From NCBI RefSeq assembly GCF_013359735.1, contig NZ_JABFMX010000001.1, forward strand, positions 1 through 64,000: 64,000 bases of DNA. Direction: 5' to 3'. Shown piece by piece: positions 8,628 through 18,368 of this stretch. Numbering within the stretch: the first letter of the stretch is position 1; each line of letters opens with the position of its first letter. Source of the DNA: Arthrobacter sp. C9C5. Lineage in GTDB: Bacteria; Actinomycetota; Actinomycetes; Actinomycetales; Micrococcaceae. The position numbers and the translations under genes are program-made. Below the pieces are notes generated by a model. The model had not been told where the DNA came from. It saw nothing but the letters and a program-made list of their open reading frames with translations, and searched no databases.

Positions 8628-11600
8628 TTGCATCTCAAAAGCCTGACCGTCCGCGGATTCAAGTCGTTCGCCTCCGCGACGACGTTCGAATTCGAACCTG
8701 GCGTCACCGCCGTGGTGGGACCCAACGGCTCGGGCAAGTCCAACGTGGTCGACGCCTTGTCCTGGGTGATGGGCGAGCAGGGGGCCAAGACGCTCCGCGG
8801 CGGCAAGATGGAGGACGTCATTTTTGCCGGAACCTCCGGCCGGCCGCCGCTGGGCCGCGCCCACGTCTCGCTGACTATCGACAACAGCGACGGCGCGTTG
8901 CCGATCGACTACAGCGAAGTGACGATCTCCCGCACGCTGTTCCGCACCGGCGGCTCGGAATATGCAATCAACGGTGCAAGCTGCCGGCTGCTGGACATCC
9001 AGGAACTGCTCTCGGACTCCGGCCTGGGCCGTGAAATGCACGTAATCGTCGGGCAGGGGCAACTGGACAAGGTCCTGCACGCCACCCCGGAGGACCGGCG
9101 CGGCTTCATCGAGGAGGCCGCCGGCATCCTCAAGCACCGCCGCCGCAAGGAAAAAACGGTCCGCAAACTCGAAGCCATGCAGGCCAACCTCGCCCGGCTC
9201 AGCGACCTCACCGGGGAAATCCGGCGCCAGCTCACCCCGCTGGGCAAGCAGGCCGAGGTGGCCCGCCGCGCCCAGACCGTCCAGTTCGAGGTCCGCGACG
9301 CCCGCTCCCGGCTCCTGGCCGACGAGCTGGTCCAGCTTCAGTCCGTGCTGGCCAAGGACGTCGCGGATGAGAGCGCGCTGAAGGCCCGCCGCGCCGTCGT
9401 CGAACGGGAACTCGAAAGCGGCCGCCAGCGCCAGGCCGGTCTGGAGCAACTCGCCGCGGAGGCCACTCCAAAGCTCAACGCCGCCCGGGACAGCTGGTAC
9501 CAGCTCTCCTCCGGACGCGAACGGCTGCGCTCCCTCGGATCGCTCGCGGAGGAACGCCGCCGCCTGCTCGGGGCGACCGACGCGGCCCCGGACACCGGCC
9601 GCGACCCCGAGCAGCTCGACAAGCAGGCAGCCCGGGTCCGCGCGGAACAGTCCGGGTTGGAAGACCAGATTGTCGAGCAGCGAACCGCCCTCGACGCCGC
9701 TACCGCAGCCAAGCAGGAAGCCGAAAGCGCAGCCGCGGCGGAGGACAAGCGCCTCGCCACCCTGCTCCGGGCCGCCGCGGACCGCCGCGAGGGCCTTGCC
9801 CGGCTCGCCGGCCAGGTGGGTGCCGCGAGGTCCCGGGTCGAATCCGCCCAGGCCGAACTCGGCCGGCTGAGGGAATCGCAGAAGTCCGGTGAGGAACGGC
9901 GCCGCCTCGCCCAAAGCGAGTTCACCGCCCTCGAATCCCAGGTGGCCGGCGTCGAGGACGGCGAGGAGACCCTCGACGCCGAATACGAAGCCGCAAGCGA
10001 GGCCCTCGACGCCGTCGTAGCCGAAATCGACGCCCTCAAGGCGGCCGAACGCGAGGGCGAGCGGGAACGCGACGCCCTCGTGGCCCGCCGGGACGCCCTG
10101 CAGCTTGGCATGAACCGCAAGGACGGTTCGGAGCACGTGGTGGCCTCGGGGCTGCCCGGCGTGCTGGGCCCGCTCGCGGGCATGCTGAGCGTGGAGACCG
10201 GCTACGAGGCCGCCATCGCCGCCGCGCTGGGCAGCTGCTCCGACGCCGTCGTCGTGCGCGACGCAGCAGCAGCCGCCGAGGCCGTGCAGCTCCTGAAGGA
10301 CGACGACGCCGGCCGCGTCTCGCTGCTGCTGGCCGACGGCTCCGGCTTGTCCAGTGCCTCCGCACCCTCTGCAGGAAAAGACGACGCCGGCCTGCCCGCG
10401 GGCGTTCGCTGGGCCGCCGGACTCGTCAGCCCCGTCGGCGACAAGAACGGCGACACGGACGGCGGCACCGGCCTGCCGCTCGGGCAGCTGCTCGAAGGCA
10501 CCGCCGTCGTCGAGGACCTCGACGCCGCGGCGCGGCTCATTGCCGCCCGGCCGGAGCTGACCGCGGTGACCCGGACCGGGGATGTGTTCACTGCACTGAG
10601 TGTCAGCGGCGGCTCCGCCACGGCGCCGTCACTGCTGGAAGTCCAGGCCGCCGTCGACGACGCCGCCGCTCGGCTCGCCGGCGTGGGCGCAGAGCTGGAA
10701 CGCAACCGCTTCGCCCTGGCCGCCGCCGAATCCCGCCGCGCCGCCGCCCAGGACCGTGCCGACGCCGCCCTTGAGAAGCTGCACGACTCGGACGCCCGGC
10801 TCGCCGCCGTGGCCGAACGGCTGGGTCACCTGAACTCGGTGCTGCGCAGTGCCGTCGGGGAAAGCGAACGCCTCGCCGCGTCGCTGGCCCGGGCGGAGGC
10901 GAACATCCAGGCGGAGCAGGAGGCGCTGGAGGCTGTCGCCGCCCGGCTCGCCGCAGCCCAGGAGGCCCCCACGGAGGACGAGCCTTCGCCGGAACACCGC
11001 GACGCCCTCGCCCTCGCGGCGTCCGCGGCGCGCGCGGCTGAAATGGAGGCCCGCCTCACGCTGCGCAGCGCGGAGGAACAACTGACCGCCACCCGCAACC
11101 GGGCCGCCTCGCTGGAGCGGGCCGCCGCCACCGAACGCCGCGCCCGCGAAGAGGCCGCCGAACGGGCCCGCCGCCGCCGGCTCCAGGCCGGCCGCGCCGC
11201 AGCCGTGGCCGCCGCCGTCGGACAGGTGATCGGCTTCATCGACGTGTCGGTGGAACTGGCCCGCCGCGAACGCGACCATGCCGAGGAGCGCCGCGAGCAA
11301 ATGGAGCGTGAACTGGCCGCGGTCCGCACCGGCAACGACGCCCTCGCCCGTGAACTGGCTGAGCTGACCGACTCCGTGCACCGGGACGAACTGGCCCGCG
11401 CGCAGCAGCGCCTGCGGATCGAAGCCCTCGAGCTGCGCAGCGTCGAGGAACTCGGCCTGACCGCGGACCAGTTGGTCGCCGACTTCGGCCCGGACCAGCC
11501 CGTACCCTTGCCGGCCGGCGAATCAGGGGACAAGTGGGCGGCCCTCCGCGCCCCCGTCGACGAGGACGGACACGAGATCGTCGAAGGCAAACCCTTCGTC

Positions 11601-12254
11601 CGCGAAGAGCAGGAAAAGCGGCTCCGCAAGGCCGAACGCGACCTCTCAGCCCTGGGCCGGGTCAACCCGCTCGCGCTGGAGGAGTTTGCGGCCCTCGAGG
11701 AGCGCCACCAGTTCCTGAGCACCCAGCTGGAGGACCTCAAGTCCAGCCGCAAGGACCTGCTGGACATCATCAAGGAAGTCGACGAACGCGTGCAGAAGGT
11801 CTTCGCCGAGGCCTTCGAGGACACCGCGGCGCAGTTCGTCCGGGTCTTCGCCCGGCTGTTCCCGGGCGGCGAAGGCAGGCTGGTGCTGACCGACCCCTCG
11901 GACATGCTCACCACCGGCATCGAGGTGGAGGCGCGCCCCGCCGGCAAGAAGATCAAGCGGCTTTCCCTGCTGTCCGGCGGTGAACGGTCGCTGACGGCGG
12001 TGGCCCTGCTGGTGGCGATCTTCAAAGCCCGGCCCTCGCCGTTCTACGTCATGGACGAGGTGGAGGCCGCCCTGGACGACACCAATCTGGGCCGCCTCAT
12101 CACCATCTTCGAGGAGCTGCGCGAGTCCAGCCAGCTGATCGTCATCACGCACCAGAAACGCACCATGGAGGTCGCGGACGCACTCTACGGCGTCACCATG
12201 CGCGGCGACGGGGTCTCCACCGTGATCAGCCAGCGGCTGGGGGCCGAGGTCTGA
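8628..12254 (+). CDS. smc: Chromosome segregation protein SMC
   Basis: 1208 residues from TTG 8628, the standard size. The N-terminal ATP-binding half has Walker A GPNGSGKS at 31-38 after the typical LKSLTVRGFKSFA. Two long Ala/Glu/Arg-rich coiled-coil arms flank the hinge domain (about 500-670, GLPGVLGPLAGML onward). The C-terminal half carries the ABC signature LSGGERSL (about 1113) and Walker B YVMDEVEAALDD. The dimer organises and segregates the chromosome together with ScpA/ScpB, which are not here. ftsY follows after 79 bases, as in many actinobacteria. Confidence 0.97.
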   Translation: MHLKSLTVRGFKSFASATTFEFEPGVTAVVGPNGSGKSNVVDALSWVMGEQGAKTLRGGKMEDVIFAGTSGRPPLGRAHVSLTIDNSDGALPIDYSEVTISRTLFRTGGSEYAINGASCRLLDIQELLSDSGLGREMHVIVGQGQLDKVLHATPEDRRGFIEEAAGILKHRRRKEKTVRKLEAMQANLARLSDLTGEIRRQLTPLGKQAEVARRAQTVQFEVRDARSRLLADELVQLQSVLAKDVADESALKARRAVVERELESGRQRQAGLEQLAAEATPKLNAARDSWYQLSSGRERLRSLGSLAEERRRLLGATDAAPDTGRDPEQLDKQAARVRAEQSGLEDQIVEQRTALDAATAAKQEAESAAAAEDKRLATLLRAAADRREGLARLAGQVGAARSRVESAQAELGRLRESQKSGEERRRLAQSEFTALESQVAGVEDGEETLDAEYEAASEALDAVVAEIDALKAAEREGERERDALVARRDALQLGMNRKDGSEHVVASGLPGVLGPLAGMLSVETGYEAAIAAALGSCSDAVVVRDAAAAAEAVQLLKDDDAGRVSLLLADGSGLSSASAPSAGKDDAGLPAGVRWAAGLVSPVGDKNGDTDGGTGLPLGQLLEGTAVVEDLDAAARLIAARPELTAVTRTGDVFTALSVSGGSATAPSLLEVQAAVDDAAARLAGVGAELERNRFALAAAESRRAAAQDRADAALEKLHDSDARLAAVAERLGHLNSVLRSAVGESERLAASLARAEANIQAEQEALEAVAARLAAAQEAPTEDEPSPEHRDALALAASAARAAEMEARLTLRSAEEQLTATRNRAASLERAAATERRAREEAAERARRRRLQAGRAAAVAAAVGQVIGFIDVSVELARRERDHAEERREQMERELAAVRTGNDALARELAELTDSVHRDELARAQQRLRIEALELRSVEELGLTADQLVADFGPDQPVPLPAGESGDKWAALRAPVDEDGHEIVEGKPFVREEQEKRLRKAERDLSALGRVNPLALEEFAALEERHQFLSTQLEDLKSSRKDLLDIIKEVDERVQKVFAEAFEDTAAQFVRVFARLFPGGEGRLVLTDPSDMLTTGIEVEARPAGKKIKRLSLLSGGERSLTAVALLVAIFKARPSPFYVMDEVEAALDDTNLGRLITIFEELRESSQLIVITHQKRTMEVADALYGVTMRGDGVSTVISQRLGAEV

Positions 12255-12333
12255 GGTCCGGCGCCTGAAGGCCTGCTCCGGACGGAGCCCGGGCCGCCTC
12301 CGGGGCGTTTGGGGTTTGTGAGAAGCTAGGGGA

Positions 12334-13542
12334 GTGAACGACATCCTCCCCATCATCCTGCCCATCCTCGTTGCCGTGGTGGTCCTCGGTGCGCTGATTC
12401 CGGTGCTCATGAAGACCCGGAAGAACATCACCAACTACCCGTCGCAGCGCGACGCGAACGACCCCGTGCAGGGTGCCGGCGGCGGCACGCTGCTGGAGGA
12501 CCGTCCCGCTCCGCCCCGCGGGGCCACGGCGCCGGACGCCGTCGACCTCGAAGGCCTCGAAACCGTCGAGGTGCCGGACAACGTCGCAGGCCTCGAGACC
12601 GTCCCGGTCGAGACCCCGCTGCCGGTGGCGGGCCGCCTGACCCGGCTGCGCGAACGCCTGGTCAAGTCCAACAACATCCTGGGCAAGGGCCTGCTCGCCC
12701 TGCTCTCCGCGGACAAGATCGACGAAAACGTCTGGGACGAGGTCGAGGAGACCCTGCTGCTGGCGGACCTCGGCACGGAACCGACGATGCAGCTCGTGGA
12801 CGCCCTCCGCGAACGCGTCAAGGTCCTGGGGACCCGTTCGCCCGAGCAGGTCAAGGCCCTGCTGCGCGAGGAACTCATCAAGCTCGTGGACCCCACGATG
12901 GACCGCAGCCTGAACGTCGAGCGGCACGCGGACAAGCCCGCGGTCATGATGGTGGTCGGCGTCAACGGGGTCGGCAAGACCACCACGGTCGGCAAGCTCG
13001 CCCGAGTGCTTGTTGCCGAGGACAAGGATGTGCTGCTTGGCGCTGCCGACACCTTCCGTGCCGCCGCGGCTGAGCAGCTCGCCACCTGGGGCCAGCGCGT
13101 CGGCGTCCCCACGGTCAAGTCCGACGTCGACGGGGCGGACCCGGCGTCCGTCGCCTACGAGGCGGTCAAGGCCGGCATCGACCAGGAAGTCGACGTCGTC
13201 ATGATCGACACCGCCGGCCGGCTGCAGAACAAGGTCGGCCTGATGGACGAGCTCGGCAAGGTCAAGCGCGTTATTGAAAAGCTCGCTGAGGTGGACGAGG
13301 TGCTCTTGGTCCTGGATGCGACGACCGGCCAGAACGGCCTGAACCAGGCCCGCGTCTTCGCCGAGGTCGTGAACATCACCGGCATCGTGCTGACCAAGCT
13401 GGACGGCACCGCCAAGGGCGGCATCGTCGTCGCGATCCAGAAGTCACTCGGGGTGCCGGTCAAGCTGATCGGCCTCGGTGAAGGCGCGGATGACCTGGCG
13501 CCCTTCGACGCAGAAAGCTTCGTGGACGCGCTGCTGAACTAG
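12334..13542 (+). CDS. ftsY: Signal recognition particle receptor FtsY
   Basis: 402 residues from GTG 12334. The N-terminus is a transmembrane helix (ILPIILPILVAVVVLGALI) that anchors the receptor, followed by an acidic, Glu/Pro-rich linker. Then come the helical N domain (about 110-190) and the GTPase G domain: G1 GVNGVGKTTT (about 209-218), DTAGR and TKLDGTAKGG. It pairs with the Ffh GTPase encoded at 20.4 kb to deliver ribosomes to the membrane. The purine-rich stretch AGGGGA abuts the GTG, an unusually tight spacing. Confidence 0.96.
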   Translation: MNDILPIILPILVAVVVLGALIPVLMKTRKNITNYPSQRDANDPVQGAGGGTLLEDRPAPPRGATAPDAVDLEGLETVEVPDNVAGLETVPVETPLPVAGRLTRLRERLVKSNNILGKGLLALLSADKIDENVWDEVEETLLLADLGTEPTMQLVDALRERVKVLGTRSPEQVKALLREELIKLVDPTMDRSLNVERHADKPAVMMVVGVNGVGKTTTVGKLARVLVAEDKDVLLGAADTFRAAAAEQLATWGQRVGVPTVKSDVDGADPASVAYEAVKAGIDQEVDVVMIDTAGRLQNKVGLMDELGKVKRVIEKLAEVDEVLLVLDATTGQNGLNQARVFAEVVNITGIVLTKLDGTAKGGIVVAIQKSLGVPVKLIGLGEGADDLAPFDAESFVDALLN

Positions 13543-13551
13543 CCCGCCCCG

Positions 13552-13617
13552 CCCAACTAGCTCGCAGTTGTTGTCGTTTTCAGCCCTCAAAACGACGACA
13601 AGTGCGAGCTAGTTTGG
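13552..13617. repeat. Long intergenic palindrome, family copy 2
   Basis: Arms 13555-13580 and 13589-13614 are 26 bases each with two mismatches, around CAGCCCTC. It fills the gap between converging ftsY and the glycosidase gene, where it may also end transcription. It is related to the copies near 8.5 and 15.5 kb. Confidence 0.85.
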
Positions 13618-13636
13618 GTTAATCCGTAGCGTCGCG

Positions 13637-15331
13637 TCAGTAGCTGAAGTTGAGAACCGTCACCGTACCGGCCGTCAGCTTGAACTTCTGCGTATCCGAC
13701 CCGTAGGAGAAGCCCGGCACGGTGGGACGCTTGGCGGCCGGGACCGGCGCGTTCTTGTCCCCGTCGATGACCGTGCTGTCCTGCGCGTTCAGGCGGGGGC
13801 CGCTGAGCTGCGTCATGGTTCCGCGCAGGGCGCGGCCGGGCAGCTTGAGCGATACTTCAGTCTGCGCGGCCTTCTCGGGATCGTTTTCGTTGACGATGAC
13901 CACCGTGGTGCTGCCGTCGGCGTTCTTCAGCGCGTAGCTGTTGCCCATGCCGCCGCCCTTTTTGTCGACGTTGAGGAACTTGCCGGGCGCCAGGTCCGCG
14001 ACCATCGCCATGCCGAAGTAGTTCGCGCGGGCGGCCATCTCGCCGTTCGGCTTCAGGTAGGCGCCGCCGCTGCAGATCACGGACATCGGCGGGCCGCCCT
14101 TGCAGGTGGCCATCGAGCTGTGGAAGCCCAGCCGGGTGATGCCGAGGCGGGCTGCATTCAACGCATAGTCTGCGGCCCACAGCGCCGTCGCGTGCGTCTT
14201 GGTGGTCTGGTTGGATCCCGGGCAGGCGGACATGCCGGTCTCCGCGAGCCAGGTCTCCAGCCCGGCGGCCTTGGCTGCATCAAGGGCGTGCTGCTGGTAT
14301 TTGGCGGCGCGCTGGCGGGTTCCCTCGCCCAGCAGGTTGGGGACCGTGGGGAAGCCCTCCGACTTCGTGTCCTTGCAGCTGTAGAGCGGGTAGTTGTGGA
14401 ACGACAGCACCTTCTTCTGCGGCAGCTCCGCGTCGATAAACGGCTTCCACCACTTTTGGTCATAGACGCCGGGCCCGGAAATGACGACATCGGGGGCGGC
14501 CGCGTGGATGGCGTTGGCATAGGCCTTGAGTTCCACGATGTACTCGTCGCTGCCGTAGGTGGCCGGACGCAGCTTCGTGTACGCGAAGCCGTTCGGTTCA
14601 TTTCCGACCGTGAAGCTCAGCAGCCGCTTGCCGAAGATCCGGGAGGCGTTCTTGATCATGTCCGCTGCCCGGTCAGGATCGTAGTGTCCAAGGTCCACGG
14701 TGAGGCTGATCTTGGCGTTTGTGGCGTTCAGGAGGGTGGCAACCCGCTCCAGGTCTGCGGGGGTGACCACCCGGGCCGGGTGGGCCTTATCTCCCTTGTA
14801 GCCGGCGGGCAGCGCCTCCCCCGAGGACGTCCAGAAGAACCGGCGGTCTACGGCGTTGCCTCCGAAGCGGAGCACCGTGTCGTCGGAGTCCTTGAGCAGC
14901 TTCACCATCGTGGCGTTGTCAGCGCTCAGGGTGGGATCCGCCAGATCCGTCGCTTCCAGCGAAATTCCAACGGTGCCCTTGTCCAGGGTCGTTCCGACGG
15001 GCTCGTTCTTGACGGTCAGCTCCAGCGGGTCCACCTTCTCCAGGGGGGACCCGGCCGGCGGGGGAGTCTGCTTGTAGTAGGTGACGGCGGGGGCCTTGCC
15101 CGTCGGGGCGGGCTGCGTCGGCGTCTCCTCGGCGGTGCCTTCGGCGTTCCCCGCGGCCTGATTCGAGTTCGAGCCCGGGTTAAACGACACCGTAAGCAGG
15201 ACGGCGATCAGCGCAATAACCGCCACGGCCGCGATGGCTGCGATCAGGCGTAGGCGGGTGATTTTTCCGGCGGGGCGGGAACTGCTGGAGCCAGGCTCCG
15301 TGCCGTGCGGCGGGTGGTCAGTATCGGGCAT
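13637..15331 (-). CDS. Membrane-anchored clan GH-A glycosidase, GH79-like
   Basis: 564 residues. A short cytoplasmic N-terminus is followed by one transmembrane helix (about 28-49) and a Pro/Thr-rich linker, so the enzyme faces outward. The barrel has TVGNEPNGF, which supplies the acid/base Glu of clan GH-A, and WLAETGMSAC, which supplies the nucleophile Glu. RFGGNAVDRRFFW and SFHNYPLYSC also resemble heparanase/beta-glucuronidase family GH79. A C-terminal beta-sandwich (from about 475) ends in TVTVLNFSY. Substrate is unknown. It interrupts the ftsY-amtB neighbourhood seen in other actinobacteria. Confidence 0.75.
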   Translation of the reverse strand: MPDTDHPPHGTEPGSSSSRPAGKITRLRLIAAIAAVAVIALIAVLLTVSFNPGSNSNQAAGNAEGTAEETPTQPAPTGKAPAVTYYKQTPPPAGSPLEKVDPLELTVKNEPVGTTLDKGTVGISLEATDLADPTLSADNATMVKLLKDSDDTVLRFGGNAVDRRFFWTSSGEALPAGYKGDKAHPARVVTPADLERVATLLNATNAKISLTVDLGHYDPDRAADMIKNASRIFGKRLLSFTVGNEPNGFAYTKLRPATYGSDEYIVELKAYANAIHAAAPDVVISGPGVYDQKWWKPFIDAELPQKKVLSFHNYPLYSCKDTKSEGFPTVPNLLGEGTRQRAAKYQQHALDAAKAAGLETWLAETGMSACPGSNQTTKTHATALWAADYALNAARLGITRLGFHSSMATCKGGPPMSVICSGGAYLKPNGEMAARANYFGMAMVADLAPGKFLNVDKKGGGMGNSYALKNADGSTTVVIVNENDPEKAAQTEVSLKLPGRALRGTMTQLSGPRLNAQDSTVIDGDKNAPVPAAKRPTVPGFSYGSDTQKFKLTAGTVTVLNFSY

Positions 15332-15457
15332 GGCAGTTTCTCCAGCGGTCGAGGTTGGTTTGCCCCTAGCCTAGCCAATTCCGGTCAGCGCGCGGGCGAC
15401 CCGGTGCCCAACGAGTCCGAAAGCTACGCGGACGCGCCGCTGAGTTGTCCCGATCAG

Positions 15458-15523
15458 CCCAACTGGCTGGCAGCAGTTGCCGTTTTCAGCCCTCAGAACG
15501 GCCACTACTGCGAGTTAGTTGGG
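15458..15523. repeat. Long palindrome, family copy 3, overlapping a gene end
   Basis: Arms 15458-15486 and 15495-15523 flank the same CAGCCCTC core found in copy 2. The right arm extends into the minus-strand MFS gene and supplies its last codons and the TAA. Confidence 0.85.
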
Positions 15524-16756
15524 TTGGCGCTGGAAGGTTTCCCGGGCCAGCAGCCAGCCCGCGGCCGCCGCGAGTAGCACCCCGCCGGTCACGCCGAACG
15601 CCCAGCCGTAGCCCAGCCGGTCCGCCAGCAGCCCCGCGATCACAGGCCCTACGATCGCGCCGCTGTCCGCGGTCATCTGGAACACCGCCAGCACCCGGCC
15701 GCCGGAGCGCTCGTTGCCCACGACGTCGGCAATGGCCGCCTGCTGTGCGGGCCCGAGCAGGCCGGACCCGATGCCGGCGACGGTCGAGGCCAGCAGGAAC
15801 CAGGGCAGCTCGTGTGTGAAGCCGATGGCGGCGGTGGCGAGGCCGGTGACGACGAGCCCGGCGAGCATCATCGGCTTCCGGCCCAGATTGTCCGCGAGCC
15901 GCCCGGAAAAGGTCAGCGCCGCGGCGTTGCCCGCGGCGAACACGGCCAGCGCCCAGCCCGCGGAGGAGGACCCCGCACCGAGCGCCGCGACGGCGAAAAG
16001 CGGCACCGTGGCCATCCGGACGCCGAAGGTGGCCCAGCCGTTGGCGAAGCTGGAGGCCAGTCCAGCCCGGTAGGCGCTGTCCCGCAGCGCGTCCCGGAGC
16101 AGCATCGCCGGGCCCGCCGCGCCCGCTTCACGGGAACCTGCCGGGACATGGCTGAGCTGGGTCTGCACGACGGCGGCGGCGAGCACCAGCGCGGCCGCGT
16201 AGGCCAGGAACGGCACCCGCAGGCCGAAGCTGGCCAGCAACCCGCCCACGATCGGGCCGCATACGTTTCCGATCAGGAAGGCCGAGGCATAGGCGCCCGA
16301 GACGCGCCCCCGGCTTTCCGGCGGCGCCAGCCTCACCACGAGGGCCATCGACGCCACCGTGAACATCACTGATCCCGCACCGCCCAGGCCGCGGAAGACC
16401 AGCAGTTGCCAGTAGTCCTGGGCGAAGGCGCAGGCCGCCGTGGACGCCGCCACAATCAGCAGCCCGGCCACATACACAGGGCGTTCCCCCAGCCGCACGA
16501 TCAGCGCCCCGCCGGCCGGAGCGAAGACAAGCCGCATGAACGCGAAGATGCTGACAATCACCGCCGCCGCTGTGGCGCCGACGTCGAAAGTGGTGGCGAA
16601 CTGGGGGAGCACCGGCGCGACGAGGCCAAAGCCCAGCGCGATGAGGAAGGCAGCGACCAGCATGACCTTGATGTCCCGGGGCAGGCGGGGGCCGCCGGGG
16701 CGGCGGAGGCCGGCCAGCGGGCGGGGTCCGTTGGCGGAACGGGTTGCTTTGCTCAT
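15515..16756 (-). CDS. MFS transporter
   Basis: 413 residues with about 12 hydrophobic helices in two halves. The A-like loop motif GRLADNLGRKP lies between helices 8 and 9 (about residues 285-295), and a matching GGALIVRLGERP occurs in the first half. The profile is that of drug-efflux-type major facilitator proteins (DHA1); substrate is unknown. The first 27 residues are Arg/Pro-rich and cytoplasmic. The last codons (QPN and stop) lie inside the palindrome at 15458-15523. Confidence 0.85.
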   Translation of the reverse strand: MSKATRSANGPRPLAGLRRPGGPRLPRDIKVMLVAAFLIALGFGLVAPVLPQFATTFDVGATAAAVIVSIFAFMRLVFAPAGGALIVRLGERPVYVAGLLIVAASTAACAFAQDYWQLLVFRGLGGAGSVMFTVASMALVVRLAPPESRGRVSGAYASAFLIGNVCGPIVGGLLASFGLRVPFLAYAAALVLAAAVVQTQLSHVPAGSREAGAAGPAMLLRDALRDSAYRAGLASSFANGWATFGVRMATVPLFAVAALGAGSSSAGWALAVFAAGNAAALTFSGRLADNLGRKPMMLAGLVVTGLATAAIGFTHELPWFLLASTVAGIGSGLLGPAQQAAIADVVGNERSGGRVLAVFQMTADSGAIVGPVIAGLLADRLGYGWAFGVTGGVLLAAAAGWLLARETFQRQPN

Positions 16757-16994
16757 GGTGCTGCTTTCGGTGCTGCTTCTGGTGCCACGGGGCAGTCAGG
16801 GGCGTGATGGAACGCGTGAAACATAACCGTAACAAGCGCGAGACGCACCATTTACTTCCGGGAGGTTCTTGTAACAACCCGGCAATGTAAATCCTCTGCC
16901 GGTGAAACACGGCGCCAGCAAACTCTTCTTAGAACGCAAAACGCGTTGGACCGGCGGACAAGTCCGCACCTAAGAGCAAGAGAGGACGCAGACC
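16757..16994. promoter_or_regulatory. Divergent MFS/amtB intergenic region
   Basis: This 238-base gap is AT-richer than its flanks. It holds several GTAAC-type half sites (CATAACCGTAAC near 16824; TTGTAACAACC near 16870) that could serve a nitrogen regulator of the GlnR type, but spacing does not match a consensus well. AAGAGAGGA precedes the amtB ATG. No gene is apparent. Confidence 0.3.
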
Positions 16995-18368
16995 ATGGAA
17001 CTCACCGCAGGTCTCGTTTGGCTCCTGGTCGCGTCAGCCCTCGTGCTGTTCATGACCCCGGGCCTGGCATTCTTCTACGGCGGCATGACTCGTGCCAAGT
17101 CGGCATTGAACATGATGATGATGAGCTTCGTCGCCATTGGAACCGTAGGCATCATGTGGGTCCTGTGGGGCGCTTCGATGGCTACCAGCAACAAAGACAA
17201 CTTCTTCCAGATCTTCGCGAACCCCACCAGCCACTTCGGCCTGCACAACTTCACCGAACCGGCTGACCTGCTCAAGGTAGGGTACGCGGCGACCTTCGCC
17301 ATCATCACCGTGGCACTGATCTCCGGCGCTGTCGCAGACCGGGCCAAGTTCTCCGCCTGGGTCATCTTCACGCCCATCTGGGCCACCCTGGTCTACGCGC
17401 CGCTGGCCTACATGGTCTGGGGTGGAGGGCTCTTCTCCGCAGACGGCTGGTTCGGCCAGACGTTTGCCCCGGTGATCGACTTCGCCGGCGGAACCGTGGT
17501 CCACATCAACGCCGGCGTCGCCGGCCTCATCCTGGTCCTGATCATCGGAAATCGCCGGGGCTTCGGCAAGGACCCCAACCACCGTCCCCACAACGTCCCG
17601 TTCGTCATGGTGGGTGCCGCAATCCTCTGGTTCGGCTGGTTCGGCTTCAACGCCGGCGCCGCCGCCACGGTTGAGCAGGCCGGCCTGATCTGGATCAACA
17701 CCCTCGCCGCTCCGGCCGCAGCGATGCTCGGCTGGCTCGCCGTCGAACGCTTCCGCGACGGCCACCCGACATCCCTCGGCGCCGCTTCGGGCGTCGTCGC
17801 AGGCCTGGTCGCCATCACCCCCGCCTGCGCCAACGTCTCTCCGCTCGGGGCGATCGCCCTGGGCGTCGTCGCCGGTGTGGCCTCGGCCCTCGCCGTCGGC
17901 CTGAAGTTCAAGTTCGGCTACGATGACTCGCTCGACGTCGTCGGCGTACACCTTGTCTCCGGTGTCGTTGGCACCGTGGCGATCGGCTTCCTGGCCACCC
18001 CGGCCCAGGGCACCGCGGGCCTGTTCTACGGCGGCGGCAGCACGCAGCTGGTCGCCCAGGTCCTGGCAGCCCTGATCGCAATGGCCTTCACCGCGATCAT
18101 GACGTTCATCATCGCGTTCCCGATCCACAAGCTCATGGGCTTCCGGGTCTCCCAGGAACAGGAAGTCGTGGGCGTTGACCTGAGCCTGCACGCCGAGACG
18201 GCCTACGAGTTCGGTGTCAGCGGCCGCGGCGGAAGCTTCCAGCCGCTGCACGAACTCATCACCGGCAAGCAGCTGGACGAAGGCGCAGAAGTACCGGCCA
18301 CCGAGTCCGTGGACGTCACGTCGAACGGCAAGAAGTCAGCAGCTGGCAAGGAAAGCGTGGAAGCATGA
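16995..18368 (+). CDS. amtB: Ammonium transporter
   Basis: 457 residues, about 11 transmembrane helices. The N-terminal ALVLFMTPGLAFFYGGM is the Amt hallmark. The pore twin histidines are in VHINAGVAGL and GVHLVSGVVGT, and the signature DFAGGTVVHINAG is intact. The soluble C-terminal tail (about 385-457) ends in a low-complexity segment. The gene overlaps glnB by four bases (ATGA), so the channel and its PII gatekeeper are made together. Expression is expected under nitrogen limitation. Confidence 0.96.
   Translation: MELTAGLVWLLVASALVLFMTPGLAFFYGGMTRAKSALNMMMMSFVAIGTVGIMWVLWGASMATSNKDNFFQIFANPTSHFGLHNFTEPADLLKVGYAATFAIITVALISGAVADRAKFSAWVIFTPIWATLVYAPLAYMVWGGGLFSADGWFGQTFAPVIDFAGGTVVHINAGVAGLILVLIIGNRRGFGKDPNHRPHNVPFVMVGAAILWFGWFGFNAGAAATVEQAGLIWINTLAAPAAAMLGWLAVERFRDGHPTSLGAASGVVAGLVAITPACANVSPLGAIALGVVAGVASALAVGLKFKFGYDDSLDVVGVHLVSGVVGTVAIGFLATPAQGTAGLFYGGGSTQLVAQVLAALIAMAFTAIMTFIIAFPIHKLMGFRVSQEQEVVGVDLSLHAETAYEFGVSGRGGSFQPLHELITGKQLDEGAEVPATESVDVTSNGKKSAAGKESVEA

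Noticed and set aside
8505..10136. Long minus-strand frame opposite smc
   Set aside because: Shadow of smc coding bias, no family similarity.
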